Source: an uncultured Spirochaetales bacterium
Lineage (GTDB): Bacteria; Spirochaetota; Spirochaetia; Sphaerochaetales; Sphaerochaetaceae
Reading direction: 5' to 3'
Assembly: GCA_934247875.1 (NCBI GenBank)
Contig: CAKQJZ010000018.1
Location: 1 to 29,240 of the forward strand
DNA length: 29,240 nt
The notes beneath the pieces were generated by a model. That model had not been told where the DNA came from. It ran no database searches and worked only from the letters and a program-made list of their open reading frames with translations. This document shows, in pieces, positions 1 to 8,255 of this stretch. Positions within the stretch are counted from its first letter, which is position 1, and every line of letters begins with the position of its first letter. The translations under genes and the position numbers were made by a program.

Positions 1-182
1 ACTTCAGCTAAAAAACCGAAATTCCTCATATAAATAGCTCAAAACATCTGGTTTAATTATCTCATGCGTTTATTCTGTGATATATTTATCGTTGTATTGA
101 TTGTATAACTAAGTGCAATAGAAAGGTATGAGTTTAAATATGTCATGCAAAGTAGTGTTAGTACTGGAGATATTTAAAATAC

Positions 183-1391
183 CTATCCATTAGACAATAC
201 AAGAGCCCTTATTCTTTCTCCCATTTTTTCAATAAGCTGTACAACTAAAGCATTCCCCATTGTGAAATATCTCATATGGTCTGTCATTCCTTCTGTCCAA
301 TGGTCTGGGAATCCATCAATTCTTTCGCATTCTACGGGTGTAAGAATTCTCATTCGCCCAGTGTTTGGATCAAGAATTATATGAGAACTTCTGTTTACAG
401 AACCTTCTGATGTGAGCATTGTACGAGCAGGTCTATCAAGATAATCAGGGTAGGCAATTGGCCCTTCAGAATAATAATACTTGAAGCCAGCTGTTGTTGT
501 GCGTTCTTCATGCTTTGCGCCTTTAAGATACTGCCACTTTTCAAGTTTATCTTCTGGAATGTAAAATCTCTCATCTACCTCAGATTCAAGGAGTTCTCCC
601 AAAGTTTTCTGTGGGCCATTGTAGTTTGGAACTACATCGGCAGTTTTTGCCTCAAAGTTTATTGATATGCCAGCATTTTCAAAACTGACGGTGAAATTAT
701 CAGAAAGATCAACTAAATCAGTAGGAATGTCAACGAGCCTAGAATCAGCACCAGTTTTCTTTGTGCAAGGGAATGCTGGTGCGAAAAAGCCTGTTGAAGT
801 AATAATTGATCCTCCATCATTCTTTCCATAAAGCTTTTTCTGTATTGATTTATCATTTGTTGCAAATATGAAGGTACGTCTTCTTCTTTGTTGAAGACCA
901 TAGTCAGCAGCATTAATGACTCTCCATTCTGCTGAATAACCAAGGGCATTTAGACATGACAGGATAATACCGAAGTCACGGCCTCTCTGCTTTGCTGGTG
1001 ATTTGAGGAGTCTATCAACATTCTCTAGCAAGATGAATCGAGGCTTTTTTTCTTCAGCTATCCTTCGTATTTCCCACCAAAGAACACCTTTCTTTCCTTC
1101 AATTCCTTTTGAATTTGCAAGAGTAGAAGCAACAGAGTAATCTTGGCATGGAAAACCGCCACACAAGATTGCATGGTCAGGAATATTAGTAGCATTTATT
1201 GTAGCAATATCTACATTGGAGTTTATTGAATCCGGAAAATGCCTGTTATAGCAATCAAATGCCCATTGTGTTTTTGCTCCTGGTTCCCACTGATTCGCAA
1301 ATACAGTCTTCCATCCAGATTTCTCAAGACCAAGACGGAATCCTCCGACTCCAGCGAATAGTTCTACCACATTATTGTTTTTCTCTGCCAT
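183..1391 (-). CDS. C5-cytosine DNA methyltransferase, probably M.Sau3AI-like (GATC)
   Basis: Modification enzyme that methylates the 5 position of cytosine in the recognition site. All main C5-MTase motifs are visible in order: SAM-binding motif I (ELFAGVGGFRLGLE) near the N-terminus, catalytic motif IV (GGFPCQDYS, Cys nucleophile), motif VI (LLENVDRLL), motif VIII (GLQQRRRRTFIF), a variable target-recognition region, then motifs IX (RPARTMLTSEGS) and X (ECERIDGFPDHW...MGNAL). From the ATG at 1391 it is 402 aa, close to what I remember for M.Sau3AI. The reading frame stays open further upstream (ATGs at 1439 and 1478), but those additions run through the divergent promoter and resemble no MTase domain, so 1391 is preferred; no Shine-Dalgarno site supports any of them. 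It is divergent from a Sau3AI-type nuclease, so GATC is the likely target. Family assignment is very secure; specificity is inferred from the partner. Confidence 0.93.
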   Translation of the reverse strand: MAEKNNNVVELFAGVGGFRLGLEKSGWKTVFANQWEPGAKTQWAFDCYNRHFPDSINSNVDIATINATNIPDHAILCGGFPCQDYSVASTLANSKGIEGKKGVLWWEIRRIAEEKKPRFILLENVDRLLKSPAKQRGRDFGIILSCLNALGYSAEWRVINAADYGLQQRRRRTFIFATNDKSIQKKLYGKNDGGSIITSTGFFAPAFPCTKKTGADSRLVDIPTDLVDLSDNFTVSFENAGISINFEAKTADVVPNYNGPQKTLGELLESEVDERFYIPEDKLEKWQYLKGAKHEERTTTAGFKYYYSEGPIAYPDYLDRPARTMLTSEGSVNRSSHIILDPNTGRMRILTPVECERIDGFPDHWTEGMTDHMRYFTMGNALVVQLIEKMGERIRALVLSNG

Positions 1392-1397
1392 ATTATC

Positions 1398-1434
1398 TGT
1401 ATAGCAGAAAAAGGTCTTTTGATCAAGATCAAAA
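1398..1434 (-). promoter_or_regulatory. Methyltransferase promoter overlapping a double-GATC palindrome
   Basis: On the minus strand TTGATC (1426-1421) and TATACA (1403-1398) are separated by 17 bases, a good sigma-70-like promoter. The -35 box lies in a perfect inverted repeat, TTTTGATC-AA-GATCAAAA (1417-1434), that contains two GATC sites six bases apart. The expected transcription start falls at or very near the ATG at 1391, so the mRNA may be leaderless. Since GATC is the probable target of the neighbouring enzymes, methylation or binding here could control the system. The palindrome and spacing are seen; the regulatory role is inferred. Confidence 0.6.
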
Positions 1435-1488
1435 TTCATATTTTTTAAATTATTGATAACAAAAGGGTTTAGATTCATAATCCAATTT

Positions 1489-2844
1489 ATGAGAGAGTGG
1501 ACAAGCATTGATGAGATTTTAGATTTTGCTGCAAATCTTGATGACTCAACAATTAAAGAACAGAAAGTATCATATATGGCAGGAATACTGAAGGAAGGGC
1601 ATAGCAAAGGTGGATTTGGCCAGTATCTTGAAAATGCCTTCTTTGGTATTGAGACAAATAGCCTTTCTGCTCCTGATTTCTATCCAATTCCATTGGAGCT
1701 AAAAGCAACACCTTTGAGATATAATGCATTGGGAGAGCTTGTTCCAAAGGAAAGACTTGTCCTGAATATCATCAATTATTTTGACACTGCGAAAGAAGAT
1801 TCCATTGAAAACTCTCATTTTCTTATGAAGAATGCTGCAATCCTTTTAATATGGTATATCCATGAGAGTGCTGAGAATTATAGAGACTTTAAGATAAAGA
1901 TGACAGGTCTTTGGGAGTGCATGAAGGAAGATGGTGACCAGATTAGGCATGACTGGCTAACCATTGTTGAGAAGATTAAGCAGGGCAAAGCTCATGAACT
2001 TTCAGAAGGGGATACTCTATATCTTGGTGCATGCACAAAGGGGTCTACTGCTGAAGAATCATATAGAAAGCAACCATTTTCTGACATAATGGCAAAGCAA
2101 AGAGCGTTCTGTTTCAAAATTCAGTATATGAGAACCATTTATCAGAGGATGCTTGAAAGATCGCATAACCAAACTGGTCTTAGAAGATTCTGCAAGGCTG
2201 GTGAAACAGTTCAAGAAAAGATAATGATTCTTGTTGGTCCTTATATTGGAAAGAGTGTAGAAAGTCTTAAGAAAGAATTTGCTATAACAGGTTCTAAAAA
2301 CATAAACAGCAGAATAATTCTTCATATATTAGGGACAAAAGGAAAGCGCCCTGAAAACATGTTCTATGAGTTTGCTGCTGCAGATATCCAGATAAAGACA
2401 ATTAAAGTAGATGCAAATGGCAAAAACAAAGAGTCAATGTCTTTTCCTGCAATTCAATACAAAGAAATCATCAATGAGGAATGGGAAGACAGCACGTTAT
2501 ATGCACAACTGACTAGAAAGTTTCTATGTCCGATTTTTGTTTATGATTCTTCAGTCAATGATTATGTGCTTGATCGATGTACGATTTGGAATATGCCAGA
2601 ATCAGATCTTGATATAGTTCATGGAGTATGGGAAGATACCAAAGCAAAGATTATTGCTGGTGATTACAATCATTTTATTCGTATCAGCCAAAATCCAGTT
2701 TCGCATATAAGACCTCATGCAAGAGACTCAAAAGATTTGATGGAGACACCACAAGGGACTATGGAAAAGAAGAAGAGCTTTTGGTTAAATGCCTCTTATA
2801 TCTTAGACAACATTGTTCATAAAAAGGCCACATATTCTTTTTGA
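1489..2844 (+). CDS. Sau3AI/MutH-family type II restriction endonuclease
   Basis: Probably cuts unmodified GATC. The N-terminal domain carries the MutH/Sau3AI PD-(D/E)XK active site: with the ATG at 1489 as residue 1, E48 (in GQYLENAFFG), D63, E70 and K72 (PLELKATPL). The D-x6-E-x-K spacing is the same as in E. coli MutH (D70, E77, K79). Further on, YLGACTKG around residues 180-190 and the late HIRPHARDSKD stretch resemble the C-terminal, effector-like half of Sau3AI. Length is 451 aa, against about 489 for Sau3AI. A TTG start at 1453 would add 12 residues, but neither start has a clear ribosome binding site and MREWTSIDEIL looks like the domain beginning. It is divergent from its methyltransferase and ends 11 bases before the convergent HNH gene. 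Family is confident; GATC specificity is inferred from the family. Confidence 0.9.
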   Translation: MREWTSIDEILDFAANLDDSTIKEQKVSYMAGILKEGHSKGGFGQYLENAFFGIETNSLSAPDFYPIPLELKATPLRYNALGELVPKERLVLNIINYFDTAKEDSIENSHFLMKNAAILLIWYIHESAENYRDFKIKMTGLWECMKEDGDQIRHDWLTIVEKIKQGKAHELSEGDTLYLGACTKGSTAEESYRKQPFSDIMAKQRAFCFKIQYMRTIYQRMLERSHNQTGLRRFCKAGETVQEKIMILVGPYIGKSVESLKKEFAITGSKNINSRIILHILGTKGKRPENMFYEFAAADIQIKTIKVDANGKNKESMSFPAIQYKEIINEEWEDSTLYAQLTRKFLCPIFVYDSSVNDYVLDRCTIWNMPESDLDIVHGVWEDTKAKIIAGDYNHFIRISQNPVSHIRPHARDSKDLMETPQGTMEKKKSFWLNASYILDNIVHKKATYSF

Positions 2845-2855
2845 ATCGCAATAGT

Positions 2856-3605
2856 CTAAAGTGTATATAGGTGGGAGGAGGCTTCGACTCTTTCTAGAAA
2901 TTCTGGCCTATCTAACAGAATTCCGCTGTTTGAGAACCTTTCTGCTCTTTCTTCATAGATTGTGATGAGTTTCTCTTTTTTCTCACTCTCTAATCCATAG
3001 TGCATAAATCTATGGCAATTAGGACAAAGAACAATGATGTTTGCATAACAGTCTAGGCTGTATTGGAAGTCATTCTGCTGACTTAGCGGAATGATATGAT
3101 GTCCTTCCATATATTGATGTCCAGATGCTTTCGCAATAAATGTCCTATGGTAATTATCGATTTGACAGCTATAGTTGCATGCTTGTTCAACTTGCAGGAT
3201 TTTGATTCTATCTCTGGTAGGTACAAAGGATTCTTTGATTAGAAGGCTTTGCTTAATCGGCTCTTTAGTATCAAGCTTAGAAAGTTCCTTCTCTTTGTTG
3301 ATAAATTCTTTTCCACTTGCAAATTCTACATATCTATTGAATCCAGCGGAATACATATTATTTCCTCTTGAATCAAGTGTGCTGAACTCAGGATTATGGA
3401 AAACAGTGTTCTTTATTCTTTGCAGCTCTGAATAGGAAGCAATATCAAAAACAGATTCATATTCAGGAAATAGCTTATGGACAAAATAGTTAATCTTTTT
3501 AAGAGCTTCAACACCATAGTGATTCACAGAAGAAGTAGAAAGATGTCCACCATCTCTCTTTGTATAAATCTCTGATAAAAAGACTATGTATTGTTCTAGC
3601 GTCAT
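2856..3605 (-). CDS. HNH endonuclease associated with the restriction-modification locus
   Basis: A 249-aa protein with a C-terminal HNH nuclease: GHHIIPLS supplies the metal-binding His pair, N and LCPNCHRFMHYG supply the rest, and an upstream ACNYSC pair could complete a zinc site with CPNC. The N-terminal 120 residues (TLEQYIVFLSEIYTKRDG...) contain no motif I recognise and may bind DNA or recognise a modified base. It converges on the Sau3AI-like gene with an 11-base gap, so it appears to belong to the same defence locus, as a second nuclease or a modification-dependent (McrA-like) one; which of these cannot be told from sequence. No Shine-Dalgarno is visible before the ATG. HNH family is sure; role is open. 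Confidence 0.85.
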   Translation of the reverse strand: MTLEQYIVFLSEIYTKRDGGHLSTSSVNHYGVEALKKINYFVHKLFPEYESVFDIASYSELQRIKNTVFHNPEFSTLDSRGNNMYSAGFNRYVEFASGKEFINKEKELSKLDTKEPIKQSLLIKESFVPTRDRIKILQVEQACNYSCQIDNYHRTFIAKASGHQYMEGHHIIPLSQQNDFQYSLDCYANIIVLCPNCHRFMHYGLESEKKEKLITIYEERAERFSNSGILLDRPEFLERVEASSHLYTL

Positions 3606-3613
3606 AATTGCAG

Positions 3614-3702
3614 CTTATCAGGAAAATGAATAGGATTCCAGAAAAAACATTTATGTACGTTAACTTGTGAACCTTTTGTACAAAGTATCTGTGCTGATAA
3701 GT
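3614..3702. promoter_or_regulatory. Divergent regulatory region with mirrored CTGATAAG boxes
   Basis: Between the HNH gene (-) and the OsmC-like gene (+) the octamer CTGATAAG occurs once facing each gene, at 3621-3614 on the minus strand and 3695-3702 on the plus strand. In each direction GATAAG could serve as a weak -10 box. On the plus strand TTGTAC (3676-3681) lies upstream with a short 15-base spacer. The paired boxes are seen; promoter function is a guess. Confidence 0.3.
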
Positions 3703-3737
3703 TGATTTATTTATTAATGATAATTATTATCAATAGT

Positions 3738-4187
3738 ATGAATGAATTAAGAATTAAAGCTGAGTATTCGAGTAGTGAACAGTTCTTTGTTACTCCTGAT
3801 GGAGTTAGACACGATATTGCAGTAATGTCAGGGCCTTACCATTATCTGCTTGGTGCTTTATCTGGATGCTTTTATTTAACGTTCAAAGCACTTGCTGAAA
3901 AGATGAGTGTTAAATACAGTAGTGTTTCTTTCGACGTAACATGCACGAAAAGACAAGAGAAACCTACTACTATGGAACATGCGCTCTTAGCTATCAATGC
4001 GCAAGGAGTAGAAGACAAAGAGCTCTTTGAGAGTGCTATTGAGAAGGCTTCTCGCTATTGCTCTATCTACTACACTCTTTCACAAGTTGCTTCACTTGAA
4101 TATAAAATCACTTATAGTGAAAGTGCTATTAATGATGAACCTATTATCAGTGGATCTTCTTGTTCTATAACTGGCGAAGGTTGTTGA
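3738..4187 (+). CDS. OsmC/Ohr-like family protein
   Basis: OsmC-family proteins are small cytoplasmic dimers that use two cysteines to reduce organic peroxides; many distant members have unknown roles. The two Cys-containing helices are recognisable: LLGALSGCFYLTFKALAEKM (family pattern, first Cys) and ASRYCSIYYTLSQVA (second Cys). The middle (VSFDVTCTKRQ) matches the beta-sheet part. Using ATG 3738 gives 149 aa, the usual size. In-frame TTG 3702 and ATG 3717 would add a short hydrophobic piece (MIYLLMIIIINS) that is not typical, so they were not used; no ribosome binding site decides the question. The tail is Cys-rich (GSSCSITGEGC), which is unusual. The gene stands alone between the restriction locus and a terminator. 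Confidence 0.75.
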   Translation: MNELRIKAEYSSSEQFFVTPDGVRHDIAVMSGPYHYLLGALSGCFYLTFKALAEKMSVKYSSVSFDVTCTKRQEKPTTMEHALLAINAQGVEDKELFESAIEKASRYCSIYYTLSQVASLEYKITYSESAINDEPIISGSSCSITGEGC

Positions 4188-4218
4188 TAATCCAGAGTTA
4201 TTCTTTTTCTGTATATAG

Positions 4219-4250
4219 ACCTGCTGTATCATGTATGGCAGGTTTCTTTT
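4219..4250 (+). terminator. Intrinsic terminator after the OsmC-like gene
   Basis: ACCTGC (4219-4224) pairs with GCAGGT (4238-4243) and the stem can be extended inward by wobble pairs. It is followed by a T-rich run, TTTCTTTT. It sits 31 bases after the OsmC-like stop and isolates the following operon. Confidence 0.75.
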
Positions 4251-4320
4251 GTTTATTCATTATTTATTTCTTTTCATAATTAAGAGCCATTGTTTTTTTA
4301 TTTGGTATAACAGCAGAAAA

Positions 4321-4337
4321 ATGCTAATTCTTAGCAT
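4321..4337. promoter_or_regulatory. Perfect inverted repeat upstream of the molybdoenzyme operon (candidate operator)
   Basis: ATGCTAA (4321-4327) and TTAGCAT (4331-4337) form a perfect 7-base palindrome with a 3-base centre, 57 bases before the first gene of a ten-gene operon. TATAAC at 4306-4311 just upstream could be a -10 box, but I see no good -35 partner. The operon encodes an AraC-type regulator. AraC proteins usually prefer direct repeats, so the binder is unknown. Confidence 0.4.
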
Positions 4338-4393
4338 GTTAGTGCGAGCGTGATGCAAATACCGATAGTAGACTTTTTAGGTGAAGGTAGATT

Positions 4394-5398
4394 ATGAAAG
4401 TAATAGATAGTTTTTGTCACTTAATGCCTAAAAAGTATGCAGAACTTGCAATGGCAGAGGCTCCTGGTAAGTCTCATATGTTCGTTCGTGCGCTCAAAAT
4501 GAAGGCAATGTCTGATATGGAATATAGAAAGGATATTATGTTGAGATATCCTGGCTATACTCAGATTCCCAATATTGTTTCTCCTCCAATCGAGGCTCTC
4601 GCAAATGCTGAAAAATCTCCAAAGATTGCTGCTGTTGGCAATGATGAGATAGCGAAAATAGTTAATGCTTATCCTGAGCTATATAATGGTTTTATTGGTA
4701 ATATTCCTGCAAATAATATAAAAGCTTCTGTTGAAGAAATCAGAAGATGTAAAGATATGGGTGCTAAAGGCATTCAGATTTATACACATATAAATGGTGC
4801 TCCTATTGATACAGAAGAATTCTGGCCTGTATATGAAGAGTGCAATAAGCAGAATCTGCCAATTCTTATTCACCCAGTTGGTGGACAGAAGACTCCAGAG
4901 TTTCCAACTGAAGAGTGGTCTAAGTATGAACTATGGTATTTGATTGGCTGGCCTTACCAGACAACTGTAGCTATGGCACGTCTTGTCTTCTCAGGCATAT
5001 TTGAAGATTTTCCTGATCTTAAGATTCTTACACATCACTGCGGAGCTTTGATTCCAATGCTTGAAGGCAGAATAGAAAATGGTCTTAAGATGTATGGTTC
5101 TAGAACCGCTTTGGACTTAAAAGAGCAGCTTACTAAGACGAAGCTTAAAGGAAATCCAATAGACGCATTCAAGAAGTTCTATGTTGATACTGCTACATGT
5201 AATTCATCATCTCCTATTAGATGTGGTTTGGATTTCTACGGAGAGGATCATGTGCTATTCGCAACAGATATGCCATTTGATCCAGAAGATGGTGCATATA
5301 TCAAAGGAGGAGAGGAGGCAATAGCAGCCCTTAATCTCTCTTCTGATACTGAAAACAAAATTTATCATAAGAATGCTGAGTCATTCTTCAATTTATGA
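4394..5398 (+). CDS. Amidohydrolase-2 / ACMSD-like metal-dependent hydrolase or decarboxylase
   Basis: A 334-aa TIM-barrel protein of the amidohydrolase-2 family, which contains ACMSD, resorcylate and carboxyvanillate decarboxylases and some lactone hydrolases. Family signs: DSFCHLMP at residues 5-12, GAKGIQIY, ILIHPVGG, LKILTHHCGALIPMLEGRIE and the C-terminal Asp motif LFATDMPFDPE. In ACMSD the N-terminal motif is D-x-H-x-H; here the first His position is Phe7, while His9 is kept, so the metal site is altered. First gene of the operon. Its stop overlaps an upstream in-frame ATG of the next gene, and the two are co-transcribed. A weak GAAGG-type ribosome site precedes ATG 4394. Substrate unknown; the transporter and redox enzymes downstream suggest a carboxylated, perhaps cyclic compound. 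Confidence 0.8.
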   Translation: MKVIDSFCHLMPKKYAELAMAEAPGKSHMFVRALKMKAMSDMEYRKDIMLRYPGYTQIPNIVSPPIEALANAEKSPKIAAVGNDEIAKIVNAYPELYNGFIGNIPANNIKASVEEIRRCKDMGAKGIQIYTHINGAPIDTEEFWPVYEECNKQNLPILIHPVGGQKTPEFPTEEWSKYELWYLIGWPYQTTVAMARLVFSGIFEDFPDLKILTHHCGALIPMLEGRIENGLKMYGSRTALDLKEQLTKTKLKGNPIDAFKKFYVDTATCNSSSPIRCGLDFYGEDHVLFATDMPFDPEDGAYIKGGEEAIAALNLSSDTENKIYHKNAESFFNL

Positions 5399-5415
5399 CA
5401 TGGAGGAGGAAACTA

Positions 5416-6378
5416 ATGAAGAGATTAGTTGTTTGTTTGTTGATTGTAATGATGGCTGTTTCATCCATCTTTGCTAATGGAGCACAGGAACAGAAGTCCT
5501 ATATAACAGTAGGTACTGCAGGTGCTGGTGGTGCTTTCTATCCAGTTGGAATCGCTATTGCAAGTGCTATTTCAAATAACGTTCCTAATGTTGAAGCTTC
5601 AGCTCAGGTTACTGGTGGAGCAATCGAGAACTGTTCATTAGTTCATAATAAGGAAGTTGATTTAGGTATCACAATGAGTGGATCTGCATTCCAGGCTTAT
5701 TCTGGCACAGGTACTTTCAAGGAAGCTTATCCAGATCTAAGAGTCATCTTCAACGGTATTTCAATGGGTACTTTCCATGTTGTAACACTCAAGAAGACTG
5801 GCATTACCAAGATGACAGACTTGATTGGCAAGAATGTTGTAATGGGTCCTGCAGGTGGTGGCGCAATTGTAATGGCTAAAGCAGTTTGGGATGCTTATGG
5901 CTTCTCAGTTGACGATGTTAAGCCAACATATGTTTCATATTCAGAGGGTATTTCAGCTCTTAAAGACGGTAAAGTTGATGCTGTTGTTGTACAGTCTGCA
6001 CCTCCTGCATCTGCTATTCAGGAACTATGCGCAACTAATGGAAAGAATGTAGTAATTCTATCTGTTGATGATGAGCATGCTGCTAAGATCACTGCTTCTG
6101 CTCCATATTACGCATCTAGAATCCTTTCGAAAGATGTATATGGTACAAGTGAAGATGTTCAGGTTATCTATCAGACAATTATGTTGATTGCTAGTGAGAG
6201 CATGTCTGAAGAGATGGCATATAACATTACAAAGGCTTGTATAGAGCATGCTGCAGATATTGCTGCTTCAGAGCCTACTGCTAAGAATTTCTCAGCTCAA
6301 AATGCTGCTAAGAACTGCCCAATTCCACTACACCCAGGTGCAGAGAAATACTACAAGGAAGCTGGACTACTTAAATGA
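5416..6378 (+). CDS. TAXI-family TRAP transporter periplasmic binding protein
   Basis: Captures the transported solute in the periplasm and delivers it to the TRAP permease encoded next. The signal peptide is MKRLVVCLLIVMMAVSSIFA followed by NGAQEQ, probably cut after FA; there is no lipobox Cys. The mature part has the TAXI family pattern: ITVGTAGAGGAFYPVGIAIA, VTGGAIENCSLV, VDLGITMSGSA, FHVVTLKKTGI, VVMGPAGGGA and KVDAVVVQSAPPA. ATG 5416 is chosen because a strong GGAGGAGG lies six bases upstream; an ATG at 5395 overlapping the previous stop would add seven residues before the signal peptide. The gene overlaps the permease by 4 bases (ATGA). Known TAXI ligands include glutamate and other organic acids; the ligand here is not known. 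Confidence 0.93.
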   Translation: MKRLVVCLLIVMMAVSSIFANGAQEQKSYITVGTAGAGGAFYPVGIAIASAISNNVPNVEASAQVTGGAIENCSLVHNKEVDLGITMSGSAFQAYSGTGTFKEAYPDLRVIFNGISMGTFHVVTLKKTGITKMTDLIGKNVVMGPAGGGAIVMAKAVWDAYGFSVDDVKPTYVSYSEGISALKDGKVDAVVVQSAPPASAIQELCATNGKNVVILSVDDEHAAKITASAPYYASRILSKDVYGTSEDVQVIYQTIMLIASESMSEEMAYNITKACIEHAADIAASEPTAKNFSAQNAAKNCPIPLHPGAEKYYKEAGLLK

Positions 6379-8243
6379 GTTTGATTAAAGACAGAAAGAC
6401 AGTGGAGACTAAGATAGTCTCCGCTATCTATACCGTAACAGCACTGTTATATCTCTATTTTGCGTTCTTTGGCGTATCTTCAGATATGACTCATAGAGCA
6501 CTCTTGATAGCGCTCTTGTGTCCAACAGTGCTTATTCTGAAACATGAGAAAATCAAGGATAAAGAGAATATATTCCTTGTCATTCTTGATTACATATTAG
6601 CTATTGCATTATTTGCATCTGCTATATACATAATTGCTGTTTTCCCAAGTCGTACAATGAAAGTTGGTGCTACACCTCAGAGTGATATCATAATGGCAAC
6701 CATAATGGTTCTCATTCTGCTAGTCATCACATACCGTACAACAGGAAAGTTCATGGCAATACTTGCTGCTGTGTTTATCGTATATGCACTAGCTGGGCGT
6801 TACATGCCGGGTGTTCTTGGCCACAGGGGTGAGACATGGAAGCGTCTTATGACATTCCTCTATGTTTCAACTGAAGGTGTCTTTGGAACTCCTATTGGCA
6901 TCGCTGCTACATATATTATGGCATTTGTAGTCTTTGGTGCGTTCCTTGAAGCTTTTGGAACAGGTGAGTGGTTCGTTGACTTCTCATATGCACTAACAGG
7001 CAAATACAGAGGTGGTCCTGCTAAGAACGCTGTTATAGCGAGTGGTCTTATGGGCATGATCTCTGGTTCCTCTGCTGCGAATGTTGTAACAACTGGTACA
7101 TTTACTATTCCTCTTATGAAGAAATCTGGTTACTCAGATGTTGAGGCAGGTGCTATTGAGGCTGTTGCTTCAACTGGTGGCATGTTCACACCTCCTATCA
7201 TGGGTGCTGGTGCATTCATTCTTGCTGAGTACGTTGGTATCAGGTATGGAAAAGTTGCAACTGCATCTATATTCCCTGCTTTGATGTACTACATCTCTAT
7301 CTTGCTTGCAGTTGATGCTATGGCTGTTAAGCATAATATCAAGGGATTAGGCAAAGATCAGCTTCCATCAATGAAGGAAGTAATGAAAAAGAGAGGAGCA
7401 ATGGCAATTCCTATTGTCATCCTCGTTGGCTTGATCTGTTATGGCTATAGCCCAATGAAGAGTGCCGTATTCTCTCTTATTTCAGTTTTGATTTGCGCAT
7501 GCTTCAATAAGGAAACAAGACCTACATTCAAGAAGATTCAGAAAGCTTTGGAAAGCGGTTCCAAGTCTGTTGTTCCTATCGTTTCTACATGTGCTTGTGC
7601 TGGAATCATTGTTGGTGTTCTTTCCATCACAGGTCTTGGTGCTAAGCTATCATATTCGCTTATTTACCTCGCACATGATAATATCTATATAGGAGCACTG
7701 ATTACAGCATTGATTACTATCCTTCTGGGATGTGGTATGCCAGCTGCTGCAGTATATGTAGTACTTGCATCTATTCTTGCTCCATCACTGATCAAGATGG
7801 GAGCAGAGCCTCTTGCTGCTCATATGTTCATATTCTTCTTCTCTTGTATCGGTACTATTACTCCTCCTGTTGCGATTACATCATATACAGCGGCTGCAAT
7901 AGCTGAAGCAGATGCTAATAAGACTGGTTGGAAGGCATTCCGTCTTGGAATCGTTGCTTTCATCATTCCTTTCATCTTCTTAACATCTCCTGCTCTGATC
8001 ATGATTGGATCTAAGCTTGAAGTCTTCATTGCTATGCTTACTGCAGTTGTTGGTATATTCTGCTTGGTAGGTGCATTTGAAGGTTATATGATCTTCAGCT
8101 ATGGAAAGGTAGCAAGAATACTCTTGGGTGTTGCATCTATCTGCACAATCATTCCAGGTACGACAACAGATATGATTGGCCTTTCACTAATTGCTGTCGC
8201 TATTGTTCTTACCTTCATTCTCAAAAAAAGAGTGGAGGCTTAA
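6375..8243 (+). CDS. TRAP transporter fused permease (DctQM fusion, TAXI type)
   Basis: Secondary, ion-driven importer working with the preceding binding protein. The 622-aa length and many hydrophobic segments fit the fused form, with a small 4-helix (Q-type) part at the N-terminus joined to the large 12-helix M subunit. M-subunit hallmarks are visible: GLMGMISGSSAANVVTTGTFTIPLMKK split over two half-motifs, VASTGGMFTPPIMGAGAF, LLGCGMPAAAVYVVLA and FFFSCIGTITPPVAI. Translationally coupled to the binding protein through ATGA and followed 12 bases later by the molybdoenzyme gene. Located in the inner membrane. Secure family; substrate unknown. Confidence 0.94.
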   Translation: MSLIKDRKTVETKIVSAIYTVTALLYLYFAFFGVSSDMTHRALLIALLCPTVLILKHEKIKDKENIFLVILDYILAIALFASAIYIIAVFPSRTMKVGATPQSDIIMATIMVLILLVITYRTTGKFMAILAAVFIVYALAGRYMPGVLGHRGETWKRLMTFLYVSTEGVFGTPIGIAATYIMAFVVFGAFLEAFGTGEWFVDFSYALTGKYRGGPAKNAVIASGLMGMISGSSAANVVTTGTFTIPLMKKSGYSDVEAGAIEAVASTGGMFTPPIMGAGAFILAEYVGIRYGKVATASIFPALMYYISILLAVDAMAVKHNIKGLGKDQLPSMKEVMKKRGAMAIPIVILVGLICYGYSPMKSAVFSLISVLICACFNKETRPTFKKIQKALESGSKSVVPIVSTCACAGIIVGVLSITGLGAKLSYSLIYLAHDNIYIGALITALITILLGCGMPAAAVYVVLASILAPSLIKMGAEPLAAHMFIFFFSCIGTITPPVAITSYTAAAIAEADANKTGWKAFRLGIVAFIIPFIFLTSPALIMIGSKLEVFIAMLTAVVGIFCLVGAFEGYMIFSYGKVARILLGVASICTIIPGTTTDMIGLSLIAVAIVLTFILKKRVEA

Positions 8244-8255
8244 GGAGGCTTTAAG

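Noticed and set aside
1..182. Possible tail of an upstream plus-strand gene ending in TAA at 31-33
   Set aside because: Only ten codons are visible, with no family signal; the rest of 1-182 has stops in all frames that I checked and no structure that I can support.
1392..1607. N-terminal extension of the methyltransferase up to 1607
   Set aside because: It overlaps the start of the divergent nuclease gene and its promoter, has no ribosome site, and no resemblance to methyltransferase sequence before VVELFAGVGG.
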